From the NCBI RefSeq assembly GCF_000002235.5, contig NW_022145594.1, forward strand, positions 19,012,412-19,076,411: 64,000 nt of DNA, read 5' to 3'. This document shows, in pieces, positions 13,117-25,557 of the stretch; position 1 is the first letter of the stretch, and every line of letters begins with the position of its first letter. A program made the translations under genes and the position numbers. The DNA comes from Strongylocentrotus purpuratus (Eukaryota > Echinodermata > Echinoidea > Camarodonta > Strongylocentrotidae). Under the pieces are notes generated by a model, which saw only the letters and a program-made list of their open reading frames with translations, did no database searches and was not told the origin of the DNA.

Positions 13117-13697
13117 GTTAGAATTCACATGTTTTTACAGAGATGTTTCGTGGCGATATTGGAAAGGAAACAGAGAGAATCAGAGATACAGGGAGAGAGA
13201 GAAGGAGAGAAGGCGGACGGGAAAGAGACGCATGCCCCCTTCCCCACCCACATACACACGCGCGCACACACGCACACCCACACAGAGTAGATCAAATGTA
13301 TCAATGCGTGTATAATATTAATATTACCCGATTATTCATTCAATCAGATTTACCGAGCGTTTCCAATTTCACCCCTAATCCATCACAAATTCAAAATGAT
13401 TAGATGTCAAAGATGATTAATCCTATTTTATTGTTATTGAGTTACTATTCTAGGAAAGAAGACGTTCGTCTACATAAAGACAATTTGCAGAACTGTCAGA
13501 GAAGAAAGGTAGAGAATTAGGGAACAGAGGTGAAGAGGACAAAGAGAGAAGGAAAGAGGAGGACAAGGAATTGGTATAGGTGAGATATGTGAGAATAAGT
13601 GAGAAAGCAATTTAAAAAAAATGACAAAATGAATAAAGAACATTTCTTCCTCAATATTCCTTACCCTTTCTCTTTGTCCAGCAATTGAATTGCTTAA

Positions 13698-14236
13698 AGG
13701 AAACCAAAACCTTCATACTAAGTTTCTTTTATTGTAAAGTTTAAGATATTTGAAAAATATCAGTGAAAATTTGAACAAAATCGGGCAAGGAATAAGAAAG
13801 TAAGAGCCTTTTGAAATGACTAGTCACTAGAGGCCGGTATTCCACTTGATGACATCATCTGTGGACAACTCTCCATGCCTTTTGTACATCAAATTTCATG
13901 TTTTTCCTTCTTTCTTGTGATTGAGATAATGTGCTCCCCTGAAAGCAAGATATAGAATGCAAAATGATATTCTACTTTACATGTTATGAAGTCGGATCAA
14001 GAACACAAATAAATACGAAGAAAACAATAAAATTGTGAAATTTTATGTACAAAAGGCATGGAGAGTTGTTCACAGATGATGTCATTAAATTGAATACCGC
14101 CCTCTCGTGACTAGTCATTTCAAAAAGCTCTAACTTTCTTATTTCTTGCCCGATTTTGTTCAAACTTTCACTGATTTTATTCAAATCTTTTAAACTTTAC
14201 AATAAAAGTAACTTAGTATGAAGGTTTTGGTTTCCT
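13698..14236. mobile_element. Long-arm foldback TTAA element
   Basis: A 539-bp palindromic element between TTAA duplications (13694-13697 and 14237-14240). The arms are about 200 bp each. The left begins AGGAAACCAAAACC, and the right ends GGTTTTGGTTTCCT. Arm motifs include TGACTAGTCA and ACAACTCTCCATGCCTTTTG. No transposase. Arm divergence is moderate, so it is not very young. The same TTAA target as families 1 and 2 suggests mobilisation by a related transposase. Confidence 0.85.
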
Positions 14237-14240
14237 TTAA

Positions 14241-14899
14241 TAAGTGCTCATTTAGGGGTCATGACATGTTAGGGCAAAGTGTTTTGTTTTTTAATTCCAA
14301 ATATCACTTAAAAATGAAGGGGCATACAAAGAAAGGAAAAATTTAAAAAAGAGACTGAAAGCGAGAAGAGGAGGAGGAAAAATAAGGATGGACAGAAGAG
14401 GAGGAGAAGGAGGAAGATGAAGAGTGGGTGGCTACAAAAAGTTTTAAAAAGGACAAATCACTTACAAAGGGAGAAAAAAGAAGCCGACAGAAAAGCAAAA
14501 TATAAAGGTATTACAAATATTTTTAACAACATCAACACAAATGTATTTGAAAGCAAAATCGATGCGCTAGTGCCCTTTGGTAAGGCATTAATCCTCATTA
14601 CCAGGTCCATCGGAGAGGACTTAAAGCCGTCGGCCATCTGGTTGCTTACTATCAAGCATTTATGCTACCTTAGCAGTCAGGTAAAATAACCACCACCAAA
14701 CATAGTTTAACTACAATATTCGTCAATGGTTTCGGCGACAATGACTTCGACGACCTACGTATTTAAAAAAATGAATGGGTCAAACATTATATTTCAGAGA
14801 GGCTCCCAGACTTCAAATGACTTAGGTCACCATGGGTACAGAATACATCTTTTCAGTTTTCTTTATCCTCTTGAAAATAAGTACCAAAGACAAATGATT
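14241..14899. other. Gene-free stretch
   Basis: A 90-codon open frame at 14417-14689 has no signal peptide, domain or splice signals and is judged chance. Nothing else was recognised. Confidence 0.5.
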
Positions 14900-14903
14900 T
14901 TAA

Positions 14904-15288
14904 AGAGAAGGTTGAGTTCTGGGAAGAGGTGAAAAATAATTTGTGAGCGTTATCATTCTTATTATGCAAGTGTGGAAGAACATCAGATAAGACATGTTCT
15001 CTGAAAAGCATGGCTCTTCAAATGCCTTTATATTCTAAATAAGTCATGTAACATCGTAAAACTCGGGGGTAGGATTTTTACGCCACGTGTTCGTGTAGTC
15101 CCATATACATCTTTCTGTGTAGAGTGTTTGTAACTTTACCAACACTTGGCCAAATTTCTTATCATGTTGATTATTCCAGAACCTTGCAATACACACAAAT
15201 TCTTATATGCTAGATGATCAACCTTTCCTGTCAATTCCACACCGTTTCTTTCACAATGCAATCGCATGACCAGAACTCAACTTCATCT
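14904..15288. mobile_element. TTAA-flanked MITE, family 1 copy 2
   Basis: A 385-bp element flanked by TTAA (14900-14903 and 15289-15292). It is highly similar over its full length to 2725-3107, with the same terminal inverted repeats (AGAGAAGGTTGAGTTCTGG and CCAGAACTCAACTTCATCT). The high identity of the two copies points to fairly recent transposition. Confidence 0.88.
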
Positions 15289-15292
15289 TTAA

Positions 15293-16139
15293 ATTCCCGA
15301 TCCACTTATTAAAAAAACAAACGAACGAACGAAGACGATAAAGGGAAATTCACTTATAAGAACATTTAAAAAAAAGAAAATGATGAAAACATGCCTGACG
15401 CAAATGTGAAGAAAAAAAATGATTAATAAATAATGTGGAGCTTACCAAGAATGCGAAGAATCTCCGGTAAAAGATTAAAACAAAAATTGTAGCGAATAAT
15501 ATAGGTAATAGGATCGTAAATTTACCATAAGCTTATTCTGTATCATAATGAAATAAGTTAAAAGGAAGAATGAAACTTACCGAAAGTTCAAAAGAAAAAA
15601 TATCCTCGGTTTATCCTCCGTGAACGAAGTCTGTGTCAGTTGGATGCTTTCGTTAGATGCTCATCCACTAGCTCGAGCGACTCGGATATACAGTGAGAGT
15701 GAGATGCAGAGGCATCCATCAGACTAGAAACGCCTACTTTTAGCTTCTAACTTACGCCATTCGAATATGCGATGCGAGTAAGAGAGTATTAAACCCTCCG
15801 GCTAGTGTTGTACTTGGATGAAGTTGCGAAAAGCGGAAACGGAAATGAATTATTGAGATGGCGATAGTGAGAGGGAAAATTGAATGGTGTGCGGAATGTG
15901 TGTGTATGTGGAAGGCGTGTGGGGGTGGTCAGGTGGGTGTGTGTACCAGAGGAAATGGAGAGAGGGTGGAAACAGATAGAATGAGGAACTTTTTAGAGAA
16001 GAGGAAAGAGATAGAGGATGCGAGGGAGATGAACGAGGGAAAGGGAGACTGAGAGGGGAACACTTAAGTCAATTGAGGGACAGGGAGAGATAGCATTTGT
16101 AGAGGAGATGTCCACAGAGAGAGAAAGAGAGCAAGAGCA
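15293..16139. other. Gene-free stretch
   Basis: AT-rich to about 15600, then more mixed. No frame with a recognisable domain or supported splice sites was found before the GA tract. Confidence 0.5.
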
Positions 16140-16152
16140 GGAGTGAGAGAGA

Positions 16153-16189
<37 letters not shown>

Positions 16190-16209
16190 GAAGAGAGAGA
16201 GAGAAATAA

Positions 16210-16259
<50 letters not shown>

Positions 16260-16660
16260 TACATAGTAGAAGCATGGGTAAAGAGAGAAAGAAACAGACA
16301 GAAGGACAGAGGTGAAGGGTGGAGATGGTGGAGTACATAGAGAAGGGAAAAGGGAGAGGGGAGAACAGGCAAATCGAGAGGGACATGTCAGAGTGAACAA
16401 AAAGGAAGAGTAGAGAGAAAGAGAGAGCGCGTAAGAAAGAGAGAGAGAGAGAGATTACATAGTAGAAGAATGGGTAAAGAGAGAAAGAAACAGACAGAAG
16501 GACAGAGGTAAAGGGTGGAAATGGTGTAGTACAGAGAGAAGGAAGGAGAACAGGCAAAGGGAGATGGACATGTCAGATTGAAGAAAGGAAGAGTAGAGAG
16601 AGAGAGAGAGAGAAAGAGAGAGCGCGTAGGAGAGAGAGAGAGAGAGAGAGAGAGACTAAG
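16140..16660. repeat. (GA)n/(GT)n block with internal duplication
   Basis: A long purine tract with a (GT)n segment at about 16153-16175. A unique ~90-bp piece beginning TACATAGTAGAAG and including AAACAGACAGAAGGACAGAGG is present at about 16259 and again at about 16455. The tract and its spacer were thus tandemly duplicated with a period near 196 bp. Confidence 0.85.
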
Positions 16661-16934
16661 ATAAAACGGCAATTGAATAATGTATATGGTACGTCCATCT
16701 AGAATCCATCAATATTACTTGAAGGCACGGGGCTGACTCATTGTTAATAGTACACAGTTAACAAGCTTTTTATAATTCACATCCTCATGAAACATAAATG
16801 GGGACAAATTGATTGTTCACATACATCAAATCTTCAAACCCTGGAAGGGTATGAATAATTTAATTGAAAACTGTGCATGTACGGCACTAGAAGAGATAGT
16901 AATCAAAGAAACATCGACAAAAATGTCGATGAAA

Positions 16935-17035
16935 ATAATTAAATAATTAAATAATTAAATAAAATAAAATAAAATAAAATAAAATGAAATAATTAAATAA
17001 TTAAATAATTAAAATAATTATAATTAAATAATATA
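16935..17035. repeat. AT-only low-complexity tract
   Basis: AATAATTAAAT and AATAAAATAAA units repeated for about 100 bp with almost no G or C. Confidence 0.85.
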
Positions 17036-18614
17036 CAAAGTGTATATATCCTTTTCTTGAACATGTTATTATTTATTTTTGGTGCTTGATAAATCTTTAT
17101 AGATATTTTATCACAACTATGAAATTTTAGATGGTTACCATTTCGTGTTTTTTCTTTTCTTTTTACTTTCTTTCTTTCTTTTTTTTTTCTTTTTTTTTTT
17201 CTTCTTCATTTTCATTTTTTTAAATTCAGTTATGGGTTATGAGTTTTTGATCGATCTGGTGGGTGGTACATGTACGACATTACTTATTATAGGCTCTGTA
17301 TAAGCTTGGCTTGTTAGAACTCTTGTGAGTAATGTGCCGCGGGATTCCATATCCTTAAACTGCTGGCGAACAGAGCAACAAGACCAAGCTCTGTAATTAT
17401 TAGGATCTCTATCCAGTAGTGCCGTGTTTGTGCCATCGAACTGGATCGACCAAATCAATTGATTCATAATATATGTATATGCAATATTTTTTCCCGTAAC
17501 ATGAGAGTAATTTGAATAGTTTCATACTATTAATTAAATGTATTGTTAACTGTAACTGTATAATTGTTTTAAATGGGGGCACGCTACAAGAGTCCTATCT
17601 CGCACCCCGGGGCAACGTGTCTGACACGGCCGGTTGTAGCATCTACTCCGAAGATCAAGATTACAGTAATCTTGATCTAAGGAGACACGAACCGACGATT
17701 AAATAAGTTTCATTGACGTTTAGAGGGATTTCATTTTCAGATGATTGATATATTGTGATGAAATGCATTATATTCGCGTTGGAAGAATTTCATTTTCAGA
17801 TGTGTATATACAAAGAATAAGGTCGTAAAAAGAATAAGCCTTTGTTTCTGCCTGTTAGAATTATAAGCATCCCACAACAAATTGAAATGTAAAAGCATTC
17901 TATGAAGAATAATCGCCATGACAGGTAACTTAATTGATTTTCCTAAATATCGATAGTCATTTATAAAAAAAAATTACACTGTGAAATAATAAAAAAGGTC
18001 ATGCCGCCGGGATGAATATAATTTATAATAAATCAATCATTCAATTATGAGGAATTCTTAAAGATCCTGATATGTATCTATTATTTCATAAATTGACAGG
18101 TAGACCCCGATATGATTTTTTTTCAGTAATATAACTTTTATTCAAGGAACGAAGCTTGCGCAACTCTTTAAAAAAAATCGGCACCAAAAGCTTTTTATAA
18201 AGTTAGATTATAAATAAAACGAGGCGGGAAAATACATGCAGAAGTATAAGGGTGGCGTTATAGAATGTATATGATGTTAAGAAAAGAAAAAAATAGAAAT
18301 GTCATGACCTAGTAGGTCCATAGTACTACAGATAGACTTTATAGAGTTATGCATGTATTGCGACAGAGATATGAACAGAGATGAAAATATGCATGTGCTA
18401 GACACAACGTAAGGAGAGAGAGAGAGAGAGGGGATGTGATAGAATCCCCTCCGCCTCCCCCTCCTTCCGCCCCTCCCCCCCCCCCGAAAACAGAGGCCCG
18501 CCTCACTGCCTAATGTTATGAAGCTTTAATACCATAAGTGAAATGCATGTGAATGTGTGTTAATTTCACATTCTAGATAGCTGAAAAGTTGAAAAGTAAT
18601 TCATGTAGCTAATG
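17036..18614. other. Gene-free stretch with one strong hairpin
   Basis: T-rich near 17150-17220. No supported gene. The 12-bp hairpin at 17652-17678 is listed separately. (GA)n and C runs occur near 18415-18485. Confidence 0.5.
17652..17678. repeat. Perfect hairpin, 12-bp arms and 3-nt loop
   Basis: AGATCAAGATTA (17652-17663) and TAATCTTGATCT (17667-17678) are exact inverted copies separated by CAG. The tight loop and perfect arms are unusual for chance. There is no poly(U) terminator context and no neighbouring gene, so its role is unknown. Confidence 0.65.
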
Positions 18615-19239
18615 CCTAGGTCACATTTGCCGCGGCGGCCGTGCGGTCTAAAATATCTACGGCCAATAGCAATTATAGGGCCCCCGCAGCATTTCCACGG
18701 TCACATACGATAGCGGTCACATATTATGTTACGGTAGCCGCACGGCTTTTTTTTTTTAATTTGTCGAGATCTACGGCTGCCGTATGGCCTTTGAAGTGAT
18801 GACGCACGGTCGACTTAGGGCGTCCCTGCGGCGGCCGTAGGTTTTTGACAAATACTTAGGCAAACGCAAGGTACCCGCAAAGTGCCCGGGAAGCGGCCGA
18901 AGGGGGACCATACGGCGACCGTATGGCCAGACTCTTGCTACCGCTTCACCCTTGGGGTATATAAAACGCAAGGCCACCGTACGCCCGACGTATAAGGTCG
19001 CCGTGGAACCGCTCTACGGCATAGCTACGGCGTGTCTAATCGCTACGGCGAAACTATAATGAAAACAGTTATGACTCCGCGTTATAATCCCACGACGACC
19101 CGTACGACCTGAAAATATTGGGATACGCCCTAGGGTGACCCTGAGGCCACCGCAGATTCTCTACAGCCACCATAAGTATCTCTTGATTTCGGGGGCGTAC
19201 GGCCGCCGTATCCTAGCCGTAGAGCAAATGCGACCTAGG
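18615..19239. mobile_element. GC-rich foldback element
   Basis: About 625 bp, with CCTAGGTCACATTTGC at the left end mirrored by GCAAATGCGACCTAGG at the right end. The interior is strikingly GC- and CpG-rich for this region and filled with alternating CCGTA/TACGG and GGCGGCCG motifs (for example CATACGGCGACCGTATGG) that pair with each other. No transposase frame and no clear target duplication. Best read as a non-autonomous foldback transposon of unassigned superfamily. Confidence 0.7.
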
Positions 19240-21513
19240 TATAAAGATCGGGATCTCTACATAAATAACAGAAAAAAATCACTCTTAGGCAAATCATTAT
19301 CCTTTTTTGTTGGTCATCAACGATCAACCATTCAAGAAGAAAGTTGACAACGTGTTGTACAGTGCAACGGCGTATTCAGTGTCAACTTGTTCAGGTAGCA
19401 AACAACTTACCTAATACCGCTCTGCGCTCTGCGGTATCATAAAAGTCACCAATTCACCACAGGGTAATATAATATATCTTTGTCATAATATACATTTCTA
19501 GATGAAGAACGTATGCGTTGCAATAACACCTGGAAATGCAATTATTCTATTATAGGGTGAATCTATAGCTTTTATTATAAACTGCATCTATAATCAAATC
19601 AAGCAGATTGGATTGAAATGACTGTCCATTTGATGAATATCATGAATTCGATGAATATCACATAGTTCATTTTTCGCCAACATCGACAATCTTTGGAGGT
19701 GTAATTACATAATTGGTATCTCACTTTCTATCTATTTACATGTAGATAATGTATCTCTCTCCCGCTCTCTCTCTCTCTCTCTCTCTATCACACACCCACA
19801 CACTCGCCAATTCTCTCCCTCTTCCTTATCCTCTCTCTCTTTCTTCCCCCTCTCTCTCTTTCTCTCTATCTATCTACATCTCAGTCTATCTACATAATTA
19901 TATATCTATCTTTCTCTTCACAAACATAAGTGCGCGCGCACACTCACTTTAATCGCTCTTCTTTTCTCTCTCACCCCCTTCTCTGTCTCTCTCTGCTGCT
20001 CTTTCTTTTACTTTTTCCTATTAATTTTGCAGTATGATGAATTAATTCACGGCATTGTCTTTTCTGATAAAAATATTAATATTGCAAAAAGCTGAACATT
20101 GATTATTCAAGCGTATGATGTATATTTTCTTCCTCTGTTTTTTGTTTTTGTTGCTGTTTTAGTCTTAAAGGCGTGTGTCATTCATTCATGAATATTTACG
20201 CCGAATTCAAGGTATATTAACAATTTAAAATGGAAGCAGAAGAATGTTCAATGACCTTGGCAGTTTGTCAAAGCTTTCTTTATCAGTATACTTGTAATTG
20301 TATCTTTCATCCAATTCATTGAAAATATAGAGGTCTTATTTCTGTCACAATTTCAGCCATGGCGTTTTTGCTGTTTGTTCCCCTCTCTCTTTCCATTCCC
20401 TTTCCAAAAGCCAACCTTTGGTGATCCCCTAGCATTAGACCCTGAGATCTATTTCATTCATGACGTCATGAAAAATAACGTGAATGACGCAAATTTCCAA
20501 ACTCCCCAAATATATTGTTTTGGACGAAATTGATATGCACCCTAAATTTAATCAAAGCCCACCTCTTTTTTTGTTTCTTTTTCGTTTCTTTCACATGAAT
20601 TGTAATCATAAAATCAGGTAGGGAATTCGCTGGCTTGTACAGGTTTCGGGTTGTTTCAAGAATGCCGCGACAAATACGAATGACGAAAATAGACTAAATA
20701 TTCCAACGAATGTGCGAAAGTCAAACTAATCAAATGTATTTTCCGAACACTTCACATGCGATCCATGTGAAGGATAAAGTTATCGGGATACGTCAAATGC
20801 ACCCACCCGTGATTTTGAAATGTTCATTTAATTACCGCTCGAAGCCATCTACTGTGCAGATTATATCATTAATTTTGTTCTGCTTTATAATTGACTTACT
20901 TATTTAATTGGGGGTGGGGCGGGGGTAAATCTAATAGTCGGCCCACACAATTTAGAGTAACACTTTGATGTTATGTTGTCATTCAGAAAATGTTGGCGTT
21001 TCCAAGCAATTATGTGGGATCATACATTATTAACAGCACTTTGGACATGTGTATTAGCTAATTGCAGAGAAAGGAGAGATTTCAAAATTAAAGATATTGT
21101 TCAGCCACGGTTGCGGAAGGTCTTCTCTTGAAATTAATGCAAAAAAATTCAGTAAACTGCGTATAATATAAATAAAGGTTCCTGTGATAACATTATTATT
21201 GTATGTTGATAATCACATTTTAAAAAGATTAATGTCTACGATTTCAAATTAAAATTGTATTAAACAGTAATCTTTAGGCAGAACTTGTTGTAAAGAATAC
21301 ACTATTAGATTTTTAATTTTTTGGTTTTTTGGAGGAGTAACTTATATATTTTAGTTCGTCCTTAGTTTTGGAGAGAAAAAACTGATGGTTAGGTATAGAA
21401 AAACATTTAATTCTGACAACCATTTTGGGGCATGTCCATAATTTAATTCATCATTTGTTTAAAGCTCGAGATGTGATTTCATACATCCGCTCATGTCATC
21501 TCTCTTTCTCTCC

Positions 21514-21556
<43 letters not shown>

Positions 21557-21887
21557 CATGTCTCTGTCGGTGTCTCTGTATTGCCTCTCTCACTAGTTTA
21601 CATTTTGTTTGTAATCGTATCGTTTCCAAAGAAACTTAGTGCGCTAATTGCCCAGTTGTCATCATGGAAAAGCTCGTTAAAGCGATTATATAATGTTAAC
21701 TTAATTAAGATGAGTTTTGGCAACATATCTGCTTGCATAAGATGTCTGTAATACTTTCTACGAATTCTCTTTGGTGTCTTACCTCTTAATTACGTAATTT
21801 GCTAATTGATCCATTCAAGACAATTAAACAAGTTGTTACAACACAGATTGCAGCTGTGGGGAGGAATGATGAATGCTAAGAGAGAGG
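19240..21887. other. Gene-free stretch upstream of gene 1
   Basis: Contains (CT)n tracts at about 19760-19990 and 21505-21552. Otherwise it is AT-rich unique sequence. No exon with supported splice sites and a recognisable product was found. The last part is the upstream flank of the gene 1 promoter. Confidence 0.5.
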
Positions 21888-21895
21888 TATAAAAG
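21888..21895 (+). promoter_or_regulatory. TATA box of gene 1
   Basis: TATAAAAG lies about 30 bp upstream of a plausible start near 21918 and about 150 bp upstream of a good donor (CAAG|GTAATTT at 22040/22041). Each family member has a TATA element in the equivalent place. Confidence 0.6.
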
Positions 21896-21917
21896 TAAGG
21901 ACCTTGATAATCAAAGT

Positions 21918-22040
21918 CATTCACACAAGAAGTAAGAGTTTTGAAATTTGTTTAAAGGATTCCTTTTGTCCTTTGGAATTGAAAGTTGAAGATTGGATCA
22001 TTCTCAAGACTTTTAGCAGCAACAAGGAAAAAGAATCAAG
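21918..22040 (+). other. Predicted non-coding exon 1 of gene 1
   Basis: Bounded by the inferred start downstream of the TATA box and the donor at 22041 (GTAATTT). By analogy with the other four genes this is a 5' UTR exon joined to the ATG exon at 23412, whose acceptor (CCCAATAG) ends exactly at the start codon. The start coordinate is approximate. Confidence 0.5.
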
Positions 22041-23411
22041 GTAATTTACTTTCTCATTTAACATGCCTTATTATTTACTGTTATTATATTTTTGTTTTGC
22101 CTACGCAATACTACGCATTGCACAATAACGTAAACGAGCTCAACCTTTACATATTTCATATGATGGTGTTTTTTTTAATAGTATGTCCAAGAGAACATAA
22201 GACTGTGTAACTAATGCATCAATCTCTCCGTAAGTAGCTAGAATTTGATTAGACTAATCTAATGAAGCAAAAAAATATGAACATTGAGTTTAGTTGAGAA
22301 CGAATTTTCCTCGTATTATTTTATAGGGACGAATGCGAAGTTAAAAGAGGGAAACAATCATAAATATATTCATTTTCTATTAATATTTATAAGTACCACT
22401 TGAAGGTGGCTCTTCTGAAACTCAAGCCACTTTAATGGGATTTGTATCCGAGCCAAAATTTAGCTCAGTAAACCATTCACTTCAAACTTATAACGTGACT
22501 CTTTCTGGATGTTATAGGGTCTACATCAAAATGTTCCTACGATAGTTACTCCGTGGTCGATTTCGTTAGCTAAACTTATTCAAACTTTTTCAAATTTGAC
22601 CTGACACAATTTCCTTATTAAAAATGTGACTTAAATCAGCACTGCATTTTTTATAATAAAACACAACCCAGGCTTTTTTCTCATTACTACTTTTATATGG
22701 TTTTGTTTTCGTTGTATCTATATAATTGTCAATTGTATACTAGGCATGATTGTTACTAAATTGATATTGGAACATGAATATCCGATTTCATGGCTAATGC
22801 TAACCCTTACTTTCTACTCTTCTAATATATTCTATTCAAAACAAAAACCAAAACAATGCGGATCATGAGAGTAATCACATGTATGTGTCCGATCAACATA
22901 CTACCCACAACGTGGATGTTTTTTTGCCCAACAGTGATCACTTTGTTTTAGAAATTGATAAGAAAATCGGTCCTATATTATTTAGTCCTTATTACCCAAA
23001 TGTTCGTTGGATCAAAAATAACCCTCATGTTGGGAAGTTTGTTACCTAAAATATTACAGTGTATAATGATTGATAATGAAATTTATTGAATTCGATATAA
23101 TCTTTTTAATCATATATATTCTTGTGCATTAATGTGAAATTTGATTAGATACATTTAATTTCGATACATTTCTCCAACACAGTTAATTACATGGTATATA
23201 ATAGCTAAGGAATTATGTAACACGATTAATGCTTGATCAGTATAAATAAATAATCATGATATAGGAGGGTTACAGCGTGAGGTGCTTGCAACCCTCAGTT
23301 TATATCTTCAAGGAAATACAAATCTAGAGTGAATGTCGTCGGAGAAAAAAAAATCGAATAAATGTGTGAGACTATTTAAAGTCGTCATCCTTCTATATTA
23401 TAACCCAATAG

Positions 23412-24651
23412 ATGGCGTCTAACGTGCTCTACCTCATGGTGGCATTCAGTCTCCTACTCGCTACGGTCACTGCGGTCGATTTCGACTACACCAAGCAAGA
23501 TTTGGAAACTGTACTTGCTTTTGCCGAAGAGGGCAACAACATGGAGATCGGCGGTAGTCGGGTGAGGCGAGGTGGTGGCAACAGAGTTATGCGTGAGTAG
23601 AATATTTCAATTTAACTCAATTCTTTCTTTTTTTTGTAAATAAAAAAATTCTGAATAAAGAATCCGAAGACTCATACGATTCAGTTTACAAATTATAAAT
23701 ACATTCACGAATAAAAGACATCAATACAAATCTTCATATTAATTACTGATTCTAATGAACTTATTAACTAATATCAAATGATGTATTTTGGCGATTTTAT
23801 CAGCCCAATCCATACTTTCAATGGCGTTTGGAGATAATGCACTACATAAGTTTGTTCTTGATATGGTGTAAGGTAAAAAGTAAATTGCAGTTGCAAGAAA
23901 AATGAATTATTTGTGACAACTAGTCATTTAAGTACTTTTAAATACATGGACAAAATAGGTTTGTTTCATAGACGTCTTGTGATATATACTACATAATTTG
24001 TTCTAAATATGATGAGGGAACCTGAATGATTTGTGACACTTATTTCAATTCCTCAATACTGTTTATCGGTTGTGATATATTCTTAGTTATGTTTATCTCA
24101 TGCTTATACCTTATTTCTATTGAGTTGGCAATAGACCCCTTTTTTAATTGCTTCATTTATCCTGAAGACGATTGCAAAACTTTCAAAATGTAAATGATAG
24201 ATAACATAAATACAGTATCACATTTAACTACAGAAAAAATGATCTGATTGCGAAATCGTTGTCATGTTCGCACAGTGTAACGAAGACGGACTTTATCAAA
24301 TTTCCCAGGTTGATTATTGTGGCAAGTCTAAGCAATGGGCTTCCTGTATCATGGAGATGTATAAAGTAATTTGTCACGAAGAAGAAACAAATTCCTACTT
24401 TGTGAAGGTATAAGATGAATTTATTACACCACTGTCGTTAAATTCTAAGATGCATTTAATTGTGTTCATTTCAGGGTGCACCCATCACGAAAATGGAGCT
24501 GTTTGCGTGTGTGACAGGCGATATAGGAACAATTACAACAAATTTTACCTTCTCTGTGTGGGTGAGTTGTAATTATATACATACCATGTACAACAACTTT
24601 GAGCATATGCTAACATTCCTTCTTAAACTTATCTAAATCACATTCAGAATT

Positions 24652-24684
<33 letters not shown>

Positions 24685-24687
24685 ATA

Positions 24688-24723
<36 letters not shown>

Positions 24724-25501
24724 TCTCTGTCCGTATTTATCACCTTACGGCTTCTCTTTCCACCTCTTTCCTTGCACATATTGATGTCTCATCAAATGCA
24801 TATTGCACTCACTTCTCCATCACCCCTGTCTCTCTCTATTTCACTCTCTCTCCCCATGTCTCTCTCTATTCTCTCCTCCTCCCCTATCTCTCTTTCTCTC
24901 ACCTCCCTCTCTCTTCCTCTTTCTCTCTTTCTCTCTATCTCTCTCTCTCCTTCCTCTATTTATCTCTATCTCTTCCTTCCCCCCTCTCTCTCTCTCTCTC
25001 TTTCTCTCCATCTCTCCCCACCCCTCTATATCTTTATCTCTCTCTCTTTCTGACACAGAGTTACATACACACAACCAGTATATCCACCCGTTTATCTTCA
25101 CTCTCTTTATTTTTGTTTCTCGCACCATTCCCAATTCTCTTTCATCTTTTTAAAAAATATTATTCTTGTCTACAAAACAACGAAAACTGTACATAGCGAA
25201 TTTGTTATAAGCTTTTTTTTATTTTAATGTTTCGTTGTTTATGGTCTGTCCGTTTTTGTTCTGTTTAGAGTATCCCCCCCCCCCCCTTTACCCTCCCTCT
25301 TTTCCCTGTGTAATAAAGTTGGTACTATTTATCTGGTGTCTTGAAAGAGACATGCCGTTCGGCATAATTGGTCCTACGCTATGGCGTAGGACCAATCATA
25401 CCTAGACCTAGTACCATGAGTACGGTGTTATCTATTTAGCATTATACTCTCAATGTGTGTTTCTGTTTTGTCCAACAGGCGTGGGAACTGGAAACATCTA
25501 A
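23412..25501 (+). CDS. Four-Cys secreted peptide precursor, gene 1
   Basis: Coding exons are 23412-23592, 24475-24561 and 25479-25501, giving a 96-residue precursor. Residues 1-21 (MASNVLYLMVAFSLLLATVTA) form a signal peptide. A propeptide with DFDYTKQDLETV follows and ends in RVRR. The mature part begins GGGNRVMR and continues into the cysteine domain with C-x8-C-x-C-D-x13-C (CTHHENGAVCVCD, FYLLC). The intron is phase 1 and rebuilds Arg before the first Cys, as in all paralogues. Unlike the others, a donor (GTGAGT at 24562) inside the last Val-Gly codons leads to a small third exon adding GVGTGNI, with AATAAA 47 bp after the stop. If that intron is retained, an in-frame stop gives a short ending, VGEL. 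Predicted mature peptide: about 43 residues, net charge about +4, two disulfides inferred. The function is inferred to be a secreted defence-type peptide. I do not recognise the family. Confidence 0.8.
24655..25060. repeat. (CT)n and (TA)n microsatellites in gene 1 last intron
   Basis: CT tracts from about 24653 to 24680 and 24830 to 25050, with a (TA)n run at about 24696-24717. All of it is intronic on the sense strand of gene 1. Confidence 0.85.
25367..25396 (+). repeat. Perfect 13-bp hairpin upstream of gene 1 final acceptor
   Basis: ATTGGTCCTACGC (25367-25379) and GCGTAGGACCAAT (25384-25396) are exact inverted copies with a 4-nt loop. A smaller GCCG/CGGC hairpin lies just upstream. It sits about 80 bases before the acceptor at 25478, so in pre-mRNA it could affect use of the last exon. 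That role is speculative. Confidence 0.6.
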
Positions 25502-25547
25502 GAAAGAGAGCAGTTTGGACCATTGGACTATCATCATGACGTCACCG

Positions 25548-25557
25548 AATAAATAAA
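25548..25557 (+). other. Polyadenylation signal of gene 1
   Basis: Two overlapping AATAAA hexamers (25548-25553 and 25552-25557) shortly after the stop at 25499-25501. They support the third exon as the true 3' end. Confidence 0.7.

Noticed and set aside
17237..17467. 76-residue minus-strand frame in fairly GC-balanced sequence
   Set aside because: No recognisable domain, signal peptide or splice site; length is compatible with chance.
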